Origin: Clostridiaceae bacterium
GTDB taxonomy: Bacteria; Bacillota; Clostridia; Acetivibrionales; DUMB01
NCBI GenBank assembly: GCA_012840085.1
Contig: DUMB01000004.1
Location: 120,345-184,344, forward strand
DNA length: 64,000 nucleotides
Reading direction: 5' to 3'
Below are positions 10,068 to 17,556 of this stretch, piece after piece. The notes below the pieces were generated by a model. The model made no database searches. It was not told the DNA's origin and worked only from the letters and a program-made list of their open reading frames with translations. Each line of letters begins with the position of its first letter. Position 1 is the stretch's first letter. The position numbers and the translations under genes were made by a program.

Positions 10068-10814
10068 TCATTTACTGTTGTATATTTTCTCAATTAAGAT
10101 AGGCAAAAATCTCAACTGTCTTAAATCTCCTATATCTCCTTGTATACTGGCCAGGTTTACGGCGGTGTTTATAGCTCTTTCCCATTCTTCCGGAGCACTG
10201 GCTACTTTTTTCAATATATCTTTCCAGGTCAATTTAGTCGTCTCCTTTCTTTTTAGTTCAGCTATAATATAATCAAAGGGATACTTTTCTCCCGGACAGT
10301 TTGGCTTTCCCGTCGGATTTATTTCATAATGGCCTAAAATGTGGTCTCTGTCTACCGGAATGACTTTATTGTATTTATCCTTGACATAGGCAATTATATA
10401 CTGGTGGAGCATTATCGTGGATTGCAGTTGTTCTGGTGTCAGAGCTCCACGGGTTTCTCTGTATATTCCTTCATGTTCGATGGATACTGAATACCAATTA
10501 GGGTTGACTCCTTTGCTCCTTACAATAGCCGCCTTTGCCTTTGGTATATCTGACGTACTTATCCCGTTTGCCCATGCATTGTCCTCTATAGCCACAAACT
10601 GGTATGCCTTGCCGTCTCTGGCGACAAGAAAGTGTGCGGAGCTTTGTGTATTATTCGGGGAATTGAACCAGTTTATGCAGCTTTGTGCTGATCCGTCCGT
10701 TATGTGGTCTACAATAATCTCTGGTGCGTATCCACGCCGGGAAGATTTGTTTGTCTTATCACTGCCAGCCCATTTAACGTTAGTGACAAACCAATTCATT
10801 AAACTCTGTTCCAT
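10068..10814 (-). CDS. N-acetylmuramoyl-L-alanine amidase (amidase_2 type)
   Basis: Cleaves the amide between MurNAc and L-Ala in peptidoglycan. The amidase_2/PGRP domain covers about residues 30-180: zinc ligand His in EIIVDHITDG, the NTQSSAHFLVARDGKAYQ segment, SVSIEHEG, and the second zinc ligands in HILGHYEINPTGKPNCPG. No signal peptide is seen, as in phage endolysins or enzymes exported with a holin. The C-terminal 60 residues form a short helical tail of no known type. ATG at 10814 is chosen over an in-frame GTG because GGTGAG lies 9 nt before it. Standalone gene with its own terminator. Confidence 0.88.
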   Translation of the reverse strand: MEQSLMNWFVTNVKWAGSDKTNKSSRRGYAPEIIVDHITDGSAQSCINWFNSPNNTQSSAHFLVARDGKAYQFVAIEDNAWANGISTSDIPKAKAAIVRSKGVNPNWYSVSIEHEGIYRETRGALTPEQLQSTIMLHQYIIAYVKDKYNKVIPVDRDHILGHYEINPTGKPNCPGEKYPFDYIIAELKRKETTKLTWKDILKKVASAPEEWERAINTAVNLASIQGDIGDLRQLRFLPILIEKIYNSK

Positions 10815-11246
10815 ATAAAATTCTCTCACCTGCTTTCCTTTGAAATAATCTATAATGTCAGGTATCTGTTCTTGGTCTGGTGTTTCATCTTCCCTTTTAC
10901 AGCCCCCTGCACTATCCAGGGTACTTACTTTACATAATTTTTATAGTTTTTAATACTTTGTAGTGTTATTGCTAAATCATGAGCTGCGTTGCACCTGGCA
11001 CTAATATAACTTAGGAATGGTATATTATATGTATTTGAGGCGAATTTTGTCATATCGCAATCAAATTTTTTTGTAAACTAATATAGAGCTTGTCTCCAAA
11101 AATCTTCAGTTTGTTATGCAATCCTATTGAATATCATTCTCGTTTTTTATCAACGTAAAATTTTGCAGAACATAGATTATCTTATTTTGATAATAGTATA
11201 TACTAATTTTTCCAGACATAAGTTATTATTCCAGACATAACTTGCG
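10815..11246. other. intergenic region before GreA-like gene
   Basis: About 430 bp with no credible ORF. AT-rich; near its right end are two copies of TTCCAGACATAA at 11211-11222 and 11230-11241, 19 nt apart, just upstream of the -35 box of the next gene. They look like an operator pair. Confidence 0.45.
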
Positions 11247-11275
11247 TTGACACACATTTACATTTATGCTAGAAT
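11247..11275 (+). promoter_or_regulatory. sigma-A promoter for GreA-like gene
   Basis: TTGACA (11247-11252), 17-bp spacer, TAGAAT (11270-11275). Confidence 0.85.
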
Positions 11276-11282
11276 GTTCATG

Positions 11283-11316
11283 AGGCATTTCGCAGAAAAA
11301 TTCCTGCGAAGTGCCT
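11283..11316 (+). promoter_or_regulatory. 5' UTR stem-loop
   Basis: 13-nt arms with one mismatch (AGGCAtTTCGCAG / CTGCGAAgTGCCT), 8-nt loop, starting about 1 nt after the expected transcription start. No T run follows, so it is more likely an mRNA-stabilising or regulatory 5' hairpin than a terminator. Confidence 0.65.
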
Positions 11317-11364
11317 TATTGCATGTATAGAGATTTTCCATTAAAAGTAAAGGGAGAGTTAAGT

Positions 11365-11817
11365 ATGAGTAATGTTATTATTTCTTCGGCAACTTATAAT
11401 TTTCTTGTACAACATCTGGTAAATATTGAGGACGAAAAAGCAAATGTAATAAATGAGTTTTACCCCGATGAAACCAAAGAAAAAAAGGAATTTGAAAATT
11501 TAATGGATGATTATATTTCAAGCATTGAAAGCTTTTTAAGAAAAGCCTCAAATAATAATCAGGCAGAATTTCAGCTTCCATTCATAACCATAGGAAGCAT
11601 TGTTGAAATTATGGAAGTGGATTCAGGCGAATTAAGCACAATTCAAGTTGTATCGCCATTCTTTGGTAAAACCACTTTTGATGCAGATTGTGCCTCCTAT
11701 TTGTCACCGGTGGGAAGAGCTTTGCTTCTTAAAAAAGTTAATGACAAGGTAAATGTATCGACACCAATCGGAGAATTCACCTATACCGTTAAATCTATAA
11801 AACATGCTTCAGAATAG
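11365..11817 (+). CDS. GreA/GreB-family C-terminal domain protein
   Basis: 150 aa from ATG 11365 (GGGAGAG 6 nt upstream); the frame stays open 18 codons earlier but without an SD. The N-terminal 70 residues are helical and acidic (DEKANVINEFYPDETKEKKEF). The C-terminal half fits the GreA/GreB C-terminal FKBP-like domain: IGSIVEIMEVDSGE, a central SPVGRALLLKKVNDKV, and TPIGEFTYTVKSI. True GreA cleaves backtracked transcripts through an acidic coiled-coil tip. This N-domain is short and may not be a classical coiled coil, so an Rnk-like RNA polymerase-binding role is also possible. Confidence 0.75.
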   Translation: MSNVIISSATYNFLVQHLVNIEDEKANVINEFYPDETKEKKEFENLMDDYISSIESFLRKASNNNQAEFQLPFITIGSIVEIMEVDSGELSTIQVVSPFFGKTTFDADCASYLSPVGRALLLKKVNDKVNVSTPIGEFTYTVKSIKHASE

Positions 11818-11828
11818 CAATACCACTT

Positions 11829-11893
11829 TATTAATAACGGCTAATCTTTCTCAATAAATAAATAGCTAATGTTTATTTAATAATGGTTAATAC
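11829..11893 (+). repeat. degenerate post-stop tandem repeat, GreA-like gene
   Basis: Three degenerate copies of AATAAYGGYTAAT (11833-11845, 11857-11870, 11879-11891), 21-25 nt apart, starting just after the stop. The stop region itself (GAATAGC) resembles the unit. Confidence 0.6.
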
Positions 11894-11898
11894 ATAAA

Positions 11899-11952
11899 AA
11901 GGAGACAAGCCTTGAAAGAAGAAAATATTATTCATTAGAGCCTGTCTCCTTA
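11899..11952. terminator. convergent terminator GreA-like / metA
   Basis: Arms AAGGAGACAAGC and GCCTGTCTCCTT enclose a loop of about 30 nt between two convergent genes. It may serve either strand, but the T runs are short. Confidence 0.5.
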
Positions 11953-11960
11953 ATATTTCT

Positions 11961-12098
11961 ACTAAGCATATTACTTGCTTAGCATATCATTACCTATGAC
12001 TTAGCATATAACTTCTTACTGCTTAACATATGACCACTTACTGCTAAGCATATGATTACTTATTGCTTAGCATATGGCTACTTACAGCTTAACATTAT
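11961..12098 (-). repeat. 22-nt tandem repeat downstream of metA
   Basis: Six anchors of TTAGCATAT/TTAACATAT start at 11979, 12001, 12023, 12045, 12067 and 12089, an exact 22-nt period; a seventh, shifted copy is at 11963. Each unit differs at several positions, so the array is old. On the minus strand most units carry TAA or TAG. Confidence 0.85.
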
Positions 12099-12129
12099 TG
12101 CCTTTAGAATATTACAAATTAGAATAATA

Positions 12130-13062
12130 CTACTTGGTCTTTATCTTCCCAATCTCATCCAGATTGTAAGGAGTTTCCTGATATACATAGTAATTCAGCC
12201 AGTTGCTGAAAAGTAAATTAGCATGGGCCCTCCAATTTACTATAGGTGGTTTGGTAGGGTCATCATTCGGAAAATAATTCTTGGGTATTTCTATATCCAA
12301 ACCCTTTGATATATCGCGATCATACTCATTTTTTAATGTCAGAGGATCATATTCAGAGTGTCCGGTTACAAAAATTTGTCTTCCGTCTTTTGTTGCCACA
12401 ATATAAACTCCTGCTTCTTCAGAGACTGACAAAATCTCAAGTTCCTCAACTTTTTCTATATCCTCCGCTCTCACTTCGGTATGGCGGGAATGTGGCGCAT
12501 AAAACACGTCATCAAAACCCCTGAGCAGTCTGACATTCTTCTTTGCTACAGTGTGGGGGAATATACCGAACATTTTTGCACTAAGAGGGTATTTTTTTAT
12601 ACCATAGTGATAGTACAATCCTGCCTGGGCACCCCAGCATATATGGAACGTAGAATACACATTGGATACACTCCATTCCATGATTGCCTCCAATTCCTCC
12701 CAATAATCCACCTGTTCAAACTCCAGTTGCTCCACCGGCGCCCCGGTTATTATCAAACCGTCGAATTTTTCATTCTTTACATCATCAAAAGTGCTATAGA
12801 ACTTTATTAAGTGTGACTGCGGAGTGTTTTTGGAAACATGAGACTTAGGGTGTAACAGTACAACATCCACCTGAAGAGGTGAATTTCCTATTAACCTCAG
12901 CAACTGTGTTTCCGTCACTATTTTTACTGGCATTAGATTTAATATTGCTATTCTAAGCGGACGTATATCCTGATGAAATGCCCGGTCCTCCGGCATTACA
13001 AAAATATTCTCACTATTTAATACATCTACTGCTGGTAAATCGTCAGGTATCTTTATTGGCAT
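12130..13062 (-). CDS. metA: homoserine O-acetyltransferase, MetA type
   Basis: First committed step of methionine synthesis, acylating homoserine. The start is ATG 13062 ([15 protein letters not shown]) with GGAAAGGGAG upstream; 310 aa matches the MetA family. The frame extends 38 codons further upstream but that part is leader. Catalytic Cys is in [10 protein letters not shown], the base His in HSRHTEV, and the Glu of the triad follows. The acyl-CoA discriminating position is Glu in [10 protein letters not shown]; the family literature ties Glu there to acetyl-CoA and Gly to succinyl-CoA. No SAM riboswitch or T-box is visible in the short leader. Confidence 0.95.
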   Translation of the reverse strand: MPIKIPDDLPAVDVLNSENIFVMPEDRAFHQDIRPLRIAILNLMPVKIVTETQLLRLIGNSPLQVDVVLLHPKSHVSKNTPQSHLIKFYSTFDDVKNEKFDGLIITGAPVEQLEFEQVDYWEELEAIMEWSVSNVYSTFHICWGAQAGLYYHYGIKKYPLSAKMFGIFPHTVAKKNVRLLRGFDDVFYAPHSRHTEVRAEDIEKVEELEILSVSEEAGVYIVATKDGRQIFVTGHSEYDPLTLKNEYDRDISKGLDIEIPKNYFPNDDPTKPPIVNWRAHANLLFSNWLNYYVYQETPYNLDEIGKIKTK

Positions 13063-13270
13063 ACTTTCTCCCTTTCCGTTCTTAAAATAATCATAATAAA
13101 TATTTGTTTCCCCTGCTGTATCAGATGCTTCGTCATTTTTCACTCCGAATATCTCATCAATTATACCATAATTCAATTGGTTTTGAATATTAATATATTA
13201 TAAAATAATACATTTTATTATAGCATAAACTACGCTTTGTGCTATAATATTTTCGAGGTGTTAACATAAT

Positions 13271-14596
13271 ATGAAAAGAGTCACAGCATTAATATTAGCT
13301 ATTGTCGTAACAATCACTTTATTTGGTTGCTCACAAGGTAGCCCGCAGCAAATTAATGATTTACGTAATACTACTGATGGTTCATTATCCTTTTCAGACT
13401 CTGGCAACTCTAAAGAATCTGACAGCCCTGATAATGATTCCAATAATTCTGGTACCTTGGGAAGCAGCGGGTCTGATTCTTCATCGGATGAATCATCCAA
13501 TGACTCGTCTGATAATTTGTCAGATAATCCATCTGATAATCCATCAGTTAACCCAAAAGGTACCCTAAAGGTTCATTTTATTGACGTCGGCCAGGCAGAT
13601 AGTATTCTCATACAAATGCCGGATAACAAATCAATGCTTATAGATGCCGGCAACAATAATGACGGAGATGACGTTGTATCCTACATTAAATCGCAGGGAA
13701 TCAGTAAAATCGATATACTGGTAGGCACTCATCCCCATGAAGACCATATCGGCGGCATGGACACTGTTATTAAAAGCCTGGATGTGGGCAAAGTATACAT
13801 GCCAAAGGTATCACACAACACAAAGACATTTGAAGACGTTCTGCTTGCAGTAAAATCAAAAGGGCTGAAAGTTTCAACCGCCCAGGCAGGAGTCGTGCTT
13901 GACGCAGGCTCATCTGTAAAGGCAGAAATGCTTGCCCCCAATGGAAACAGCTATAAAAGTCTGAATAACTATTCTGCTGTAATCAAAATTACTTTTGGCA
14001 ACACATCCTTCCTGTTCACCGGTGATGCTGAAAAAGAATCGGAAATTGAGATGCTTGAGAAAGGGTATAACCTTAAATCCACTGTTCTCAAGGTCGGGCA
14101 TCACGGAAGCACAACATCAACATCTTCTGAATTTCTCAAAGCTGTAGCCCCTGTATATGCAGTTATCAGCTCAGGAGCGGGCAATGATTATGGCCATCCT
14201 CATCAGGAAATTCTGAGCCGGCTGGCACAAGCTAATATAAAAATATACAGGACGGATGAGTCCGGAACAATAATAGCAAGTTCGGACGGCTCAACAGTCA
14301 GCTTTGACAAGGCCGCATCATCTGTAAAAGTTGAAGCTTCTCCGGAAACGAAAAAACAAAAGGCTGAGTCACCCGCTGAAACCAAAACCCGCGAGAATCC
14401 TCCCGAGGAAAAGACACAGCTCTCTTCTTCGTCAAATAACACCGAGCGCAATACAAAAACCGTTTACATTACGAAATCCGGCAGTAAGTATCATAAGGAT
14501 GGTTGCAGATATCTGTCAAAAAGTAAAATACCAATATCGCTTTCAGAGGCACTTGAGAGAAATTATACACCCTGCAGTGTGTGCGGAGGTTCATAG
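13271..14596 (+). CDS. ComEC/Rec2-like metallo-beta-lactamase-fold lipoprotein
   Basis: 441 aa. A lipobox, LFGCSQG, sits at about residue 20, so the protein is anchored outside the membrane. Residues 30-95 are a Ser/Asp/Asn-rich linker with SDNPSDNPS repeats. Residues 98-345 are a metallo-hydrolase domain: HFIDVGQADSILIQ, GTHPHEDHIGGMD (metal ligands), LFTGDAEKESE and VGHHGS, as in the hydrolase part of ComEC. After a charged linker the C-terminus has the Cys/His module YHKDGCRYLSK...YTPCSVCGG, also found at 9410-9928. Likely an extracellular nuclease or phosphodiesterase. A DUF3006 gene follows, its usual companion. Confidence 0.88.
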   Translation: MKRVTALILAIVVTITLFGCSQGSPQQINDLRNTTDGSLSFSDSGNSKESDSPDNDSNNSGTLGSSGSDSSSDESSNDSSDNLSDNPSDNPSVNPKGTLKVHFIDVGQADSILIQMPDNKSMLIDAGNNNDGDDVVSYIKSQGISKIDILVGTHPHEDHIGGMDTVIKSLDVGKVYMPKVSHNTKTFEDVLLAVKSKGLKVSTAQAGVVLDAGSSVKAEMLAPNGNSYKSLNNYSAVIKITFGNTSFLFTGDAEKESEIEMLEKGYNLKSTVLKVGHHGSTTSTSSEFLKAVAPVYAVISSGAGNDYGHPHQEILSRLAQANIKIYRTDESGTIIASSDGSTVSFDKAASSVKVEASPETKKQKAESPAETKTRENPPEEKTQLSSSSNNTERNTKTVYITKSGSKYHKDGCRYLSKSKIPISLSEALERNYTPCSVCGGS

Positions 14597-14644
14597 GACG
14601 AGTTCGGGATAAAACATCTTCCTGAAAGGCCTAAAATATGTTAA

Positions 14645-14700
14645 AGTCATTTTATAGTGGAAGAATCACTTTACAGTGGTAGAGTCATTTTTTAGAGGAG
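14645..14700 (+). repeat. 19-nt tandem repeat ending in an SD
   Basis: Three copies in phase at 14647, 14666 and 14685 (TCATTTTATAGTGGAAGA, then TCACTTTACAGTGGTAGA, then TCATTTTTTAGAGGAGG). The last copy has become the AGGAGG Shine-Dalgarno of the DUF3006 gene; the first two hold weaker GTGG versions. Confidence 0.8.
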
Positions 14701-14713
14701 GTACCACAGAAAA

Positions 14714-14926
14714 ATGAAGGCAATTATAGACAGATTTGAAGGCAAGTATGCTGTATGTGAAAGTGAAGATGGCAGGATGTTTAATTTCGACCGTTCAAAA
14801 CTGCCTTCGGAAGCCTCTGAAGGTGATGTAATACTTATTGAAGGGGATAATGTTTTTATCGACGTAAAAGCTACAGAAGAACGAAACAAATATATAAAAA
14901 GGCTAATGGACGATGTCTGGGAGTAA
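14714..14926 (+). CDS. DUF3006 domain protein
   Basis: 70-aa protein of the DUF3006 family (MKAIIDRFEGKYAVCESEDG, FNFDRSKLP, EGDVILIEGD). These small beta-rich proteins are regularly encoded next to ComEC-like hydrolase lipoproteins, as here. Biochemical role unknown. AGGAGG SD 7 nt upstream. Confidence 0.85.
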   Translation: MKAIIDRFEGKYAVCESEDGRMFNFDRSKLPSEASEGDVILIEGDNVFIDVKATEERNKYIKRLMDDVWE

Positions 14927-14936
14927 GCTGCCGCAA

Positions 14937-15647
14937 CTAGCGGCAGCCTTCTGGTTTAAGCTCTTTGCTTAATTTCTTTATAGCTTTCTTTTCAATCCTT
15001 GAAACATACGATCTGGAAATTCCAAGCATCCTGGCTATTTCACGCTGTGTCTTGCTGCTATTGGGCCCAAGACCGTAGCGTAGTTCCAGGACAGTTTTCT
15101 CGCGGTTTTTCAGTACCTTTTTCATCTTATTATACATTTTCTTAATTTGTAACTTAAGTTCCACCTCGTCCAGTACTGAATCAATATCATTTCCAATTAC
15201 CTCTAGAAGTGTTATCTCATTTCCTTCACGATCTACACCTATAGGTTCCTGCAGGGAGACCTCGTTTTGAATTTTCTTTGCCGACCGTATCTGCATCAGT
15301 ATCTCGTTTTCAATGCACCGTGCTGCATAAGTTGCCAGCCTTGTACCTTTTTCATAATCAAAAGTTGATATTGCCTTTATCAGCCCTATTGTACCTATCG
15401 ATATAAGATCATCCTGATCATTCCCGCAGGAATTATATTTCTTTACGATGTGCGCAACAAGCCGTAAATTTCTCTCTATTAAAATATTTTTTGCTTCTTC
15501 ACTGCCCTCTTTGTAAAGCTTCAAATACTTAGCTTCCTCTTCCGGGTCCAGGGGTTGAGGAAAAGAATTTGGATTTGTTACATAGCCGAACAGGAAGAAT
15601 ATGCCGTTTAATGCTTCAAGCACAGCTGAAAGGAAGACAGGCAGCAA
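14937..15647 (-). CDS. sigK: RNA polymerase sporulation sigma factor SigK
   Basis: Late mother-cell sigma factor. A TTG at 15647 preceded by AAGGAGG (8 nt) is the likely start, giving 236 aa beginning with a hydrophobic pro-sequence (LLPVFLSAVLEALNGIFFLFGYV) that must be cleaved for activation. Region 2: NLRLVAHIVKKY, DLISIGTIGLIKAI, TRLATYAARCIENEILM. Region 4: KTQREIARMLGISRSYVSRIEKKAIKKL. The reading frame is continuous, so there is no skin-type interruption. A GCTGCCGC/GCGGCAGC hairpin (14927-14948) spans its stop, between it and the convergent DUF3006 gene. Confidence 0.94.
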   Translation of the reverse strand: MLPVFLSAVLEALNGIFFLFGYVTNPNSFPQPLDPEEEAKYLKLYKEGSEEAKNILIERNLRLVAHIVKKYNSCGNDQDDLISIGTIGLIKAISTFDYEKGTRLATYAARCIENEILMQIRSAKKIQNEVSLQEPIGVDREGNEITLLEVIGNDIDSVLDEVELKLQIKKMYNKMKKVLKNREKTVLELRYGLGPNSSKTQREIARMLGISRSYVSRIEKKAIKKLSKELKPEGCR

Positions 15648-15735
15648 ATAAGGCACCTCCTTAAAATCAGGGTACCTTATAATTATATGAATGAGTTTAT
15701 GCATTCGTGCCTGTACAATTTAAATTAATTTAAAA

Positions 15736-17382
15736 TTAATATCCTTTTATTAAAATTTCTTTTGCTATTTCCGCAAAGACAGGTGCAGCAGTCCTTCCAC
15801 CGTTTTGTCCGTTTTCAACAAAAACGCAAATTGAATATTTGGGATCCACTCTCGGAAAATAACCTCCAAACCATGCGTGTACCACATCACTGCGGCTTGT
15901 TTCTGCACTTCCTGTTTTTCCTCCTGTTCCTCCATACAGATCCAGATTTGCTTCTGTACCTGTCCCTGTGCTCGTCACTTCTTCCATAAACTTTTTTATC
16001 CTGTCCGCTACATCCTTTGAAATAATCCTTTTGCCTTCGTCTTTCCTTAATGTCCTTATTTTATTCCCATCTTCGTCAATAATTGAATCCACTATATTTA
16101 CTCTGTTTTTAATTCCACCGTTGGCTACCGTAGCAATAATGTTTGCAACCTGAACGGGGGTCGCCATAATTTTTCCCTGACCTATTGACAGGTTTGCAAT
16201 ATCACCATTGCTATAATATGCACCTGCATCAGGAATATTACCGTCAGATTCGATAATTCCCTGTTCCCTTATACCGGTAGGGCTGCCCAATCCAAACCTA
16301 TCTGCTATCTCTACAATTTTTCTGTATCCTAATTGTAGTCCGGTGTTAATAAAATATGAATTGCATGACAGTGCAAAAGCCTGCATCGCATCAAGTTCGC
16401 CATGTCCGCCTCTGTTATAGGAGGAGCATTTAAAATCCTTATTGCCGACTTTTATGTAACCCGGGCAGTAAAAAGTTTCATGTATATCTATATCATTTTC
16501 CAGAATCAGTACAGCATCAAGAATTTTAAAAATTGAGCCAAGGTTGTATGAGGCAGTCGCCCTGTTAAACAGTTCATTATCAGGGCTTTGCAAATAATCA
16601 GCAATTCTGTTCTGCTCAAAATCCGGCTTACTGGCAATGGCGACAATATCTCCATTGGTTACATCTTCAACCACAACAGCACCTTTTATACCGTTTCTGT
16701 CCATTACGTCTTCTACAATTCTTTGAATGTGATAATCAATAGTGAGTTTGACGTTGAGTTTTTTGCTGTTGCCTTCAAGTTTTATTATCCTGTATCCCAT
16801 TCCTTTTACTATATTGTTGCGCGCGTCTATAACCGCTCCTATAAGATTTTCAGTATCACATTCAAGAATTTCATTGTATTTCTTTTCAATTCCCGTCTCT
16901 CCGACATTGTCAGCTTTGTTCAAATATCCAAGGATGTGTCTGGCTACCGAGTTTTCGTCATACCTCTTCAGGGAGTTGATTGCCGACGTCCCAGGTATTT
17001 TCATATTTATAACAGCATTCTTTTTTTCTTCAGTGGTCTCAACCATTATAGGCTGCTTCTCAAACTCGATCCGCTTTTCGTATTCACGATAGTCAATTTC
17101 AAGTATTTCACACACCCTGGCTAAATCTTCCTTGTTTTCCTTCAGATACAGGGGTTGCAGCACTATGGTAAACTTTTTCTGCCTGTTTGTCAGTGGAATG
17201 AGGTTTTTATCGAGAATATCGCCCCTGGGCCTTTCAATGTCAGAATCCGATATTCTTTGAGATGAAGCAGCTTCTGAAAGTTTAGCTCCGTTAAAAATCT
17301 GAAGATACAAACAACGCCACATGAGCAGGGTAAAAGCTCCGAGAAACAAGTAAAACAAAGTCATAGCCCTTTTTTTAAGCAT
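15736..17382 (-). CDS. class B penicillin-binding protein (transpeptidase)
   Basis: 548 aa, one N-terminal membrane anchor (residues 7-27) and extracellular dimerisation plus transpeptidase domains. Active-site motifs: S283-I-F-K (the usual preceding PG is LG here), S339-C-N, and KTG in GGKTGSAETS near residue 490. The N-terminal IERPRGDILDKN box is that of PBP2/SpoVD-type enzymes. It lies upstream of sigK (gap 88 bp to the sigK start), so a role in spore cortex or septal peptidoglycan is plausible, but vegetative elongation cannot be excluded. Its SD lies within a strong hairpin. Confidence 0.9.
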   Translation of the reverse strand: MLKKRAMTLFYLFLGAFTLLMWRCLYLQIFNGAKLSEAASSQRISDSDIERPRGDILDKNLIPLTNRQKKFTIVLQPLYLKENKEDLARVCEILEIDYREYEKRIEFEKQPIMVETTEEKKNAVINMKIPGTSAINSLKRYDENSVARHILGYLNKADNVGETGIEKKYNEILECDTENLIGAVIDARNNIVKGMGYRIIKLEGNSKKLNVKLTIDYHIQRIVEDVMDRNGIKGAVVVEDVTNGDIVAIASKPDFEQNRIADYLQSPDNELFNRATASYNLGSIFKILDAVLILENDIDIHETFYCPGYIKVGNKDFKCSSYNRGGHGELDAMQAFALSCNSYFINTGLQLGYRKIVEIADRFGLGSPTGIREQGIIESDGNIPDAGAYYSNGDIANLSIGQGKIMATPVQVANIIATVANGGIKNRVNIVDSIIDEDGNKIRTLRKDEGKRIISKDVADRIKKFMEEVTSTGTGTEANLDLYGGTGGKTGSAETSRSDVVHAWFGGYFPRVDPKYSICVFVENGQNGGRTAAPVFAEIAKEILIKGY

Positions 17383-17387
17383 AAAAA

Positions 17388-17433
17388 ATACCCCTCCCTT
17401 CTTTCATAAATTATCTCTTCCCGGAGGGGTATT
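17388..17433 (-). promoter_or_regulatory. hairpin sequestering the PBP ribosome-binding site
   Basis: Perfect 11-bp arms AATACCCCTCC (17388-17398) and GGAGGGGTATT (17423-17433). On the minus strand the 3' arm contains the SD GGGAGGGG, followed by TTTTTT and then the PBP ATG. It can therefore act as an intrinsic terminator for upstream transcripts and as a lid on translation. Confidence 0.75.
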
Positions 17434-17457
17434 TATTCACTAAAACCAAAGTATTCC

Positions 17458-17556
17458 TTAATCGCTTTCCTTAATAGCTTTTCTGATAGCTTTGCTTAAT
17501 AGCTTTTCTACCAGCTTTACTTATAGCTTTCCAAACAGCTTTCCTTAATCGCTGCT
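17458..17556 (-). repeat. 12-13-nt tandem repeat across the U32 stop codon
   Basis: Eight copies of TTAATAGCTTTYC-like units; GCT anchors at 17464, 17477, 17489, 17502, 17514, 17526, 17538 and 17551. The array straddles the stop codon of the U32 peptidase; the first and last copies both read (minus) AGCGATTAAGGAA. Confidence 0.85.

Noticed and set aside
13063..13270. SAM riboswitch for metA
   Set aside because: The leader is too short and lacks the S-box kink-turn or the SAM-II pattern.
14937..15647. skin element or split sigK
   Set aside because: The SigK frame is unbroken from the pro-sequence to the end of region 4.
16588..17124. 178-codon plus-strand ORF inside the PBP gene
   Set aside because: Complement of a highly conserved PBP coding sequence; hydrophobic shadow without an SD.
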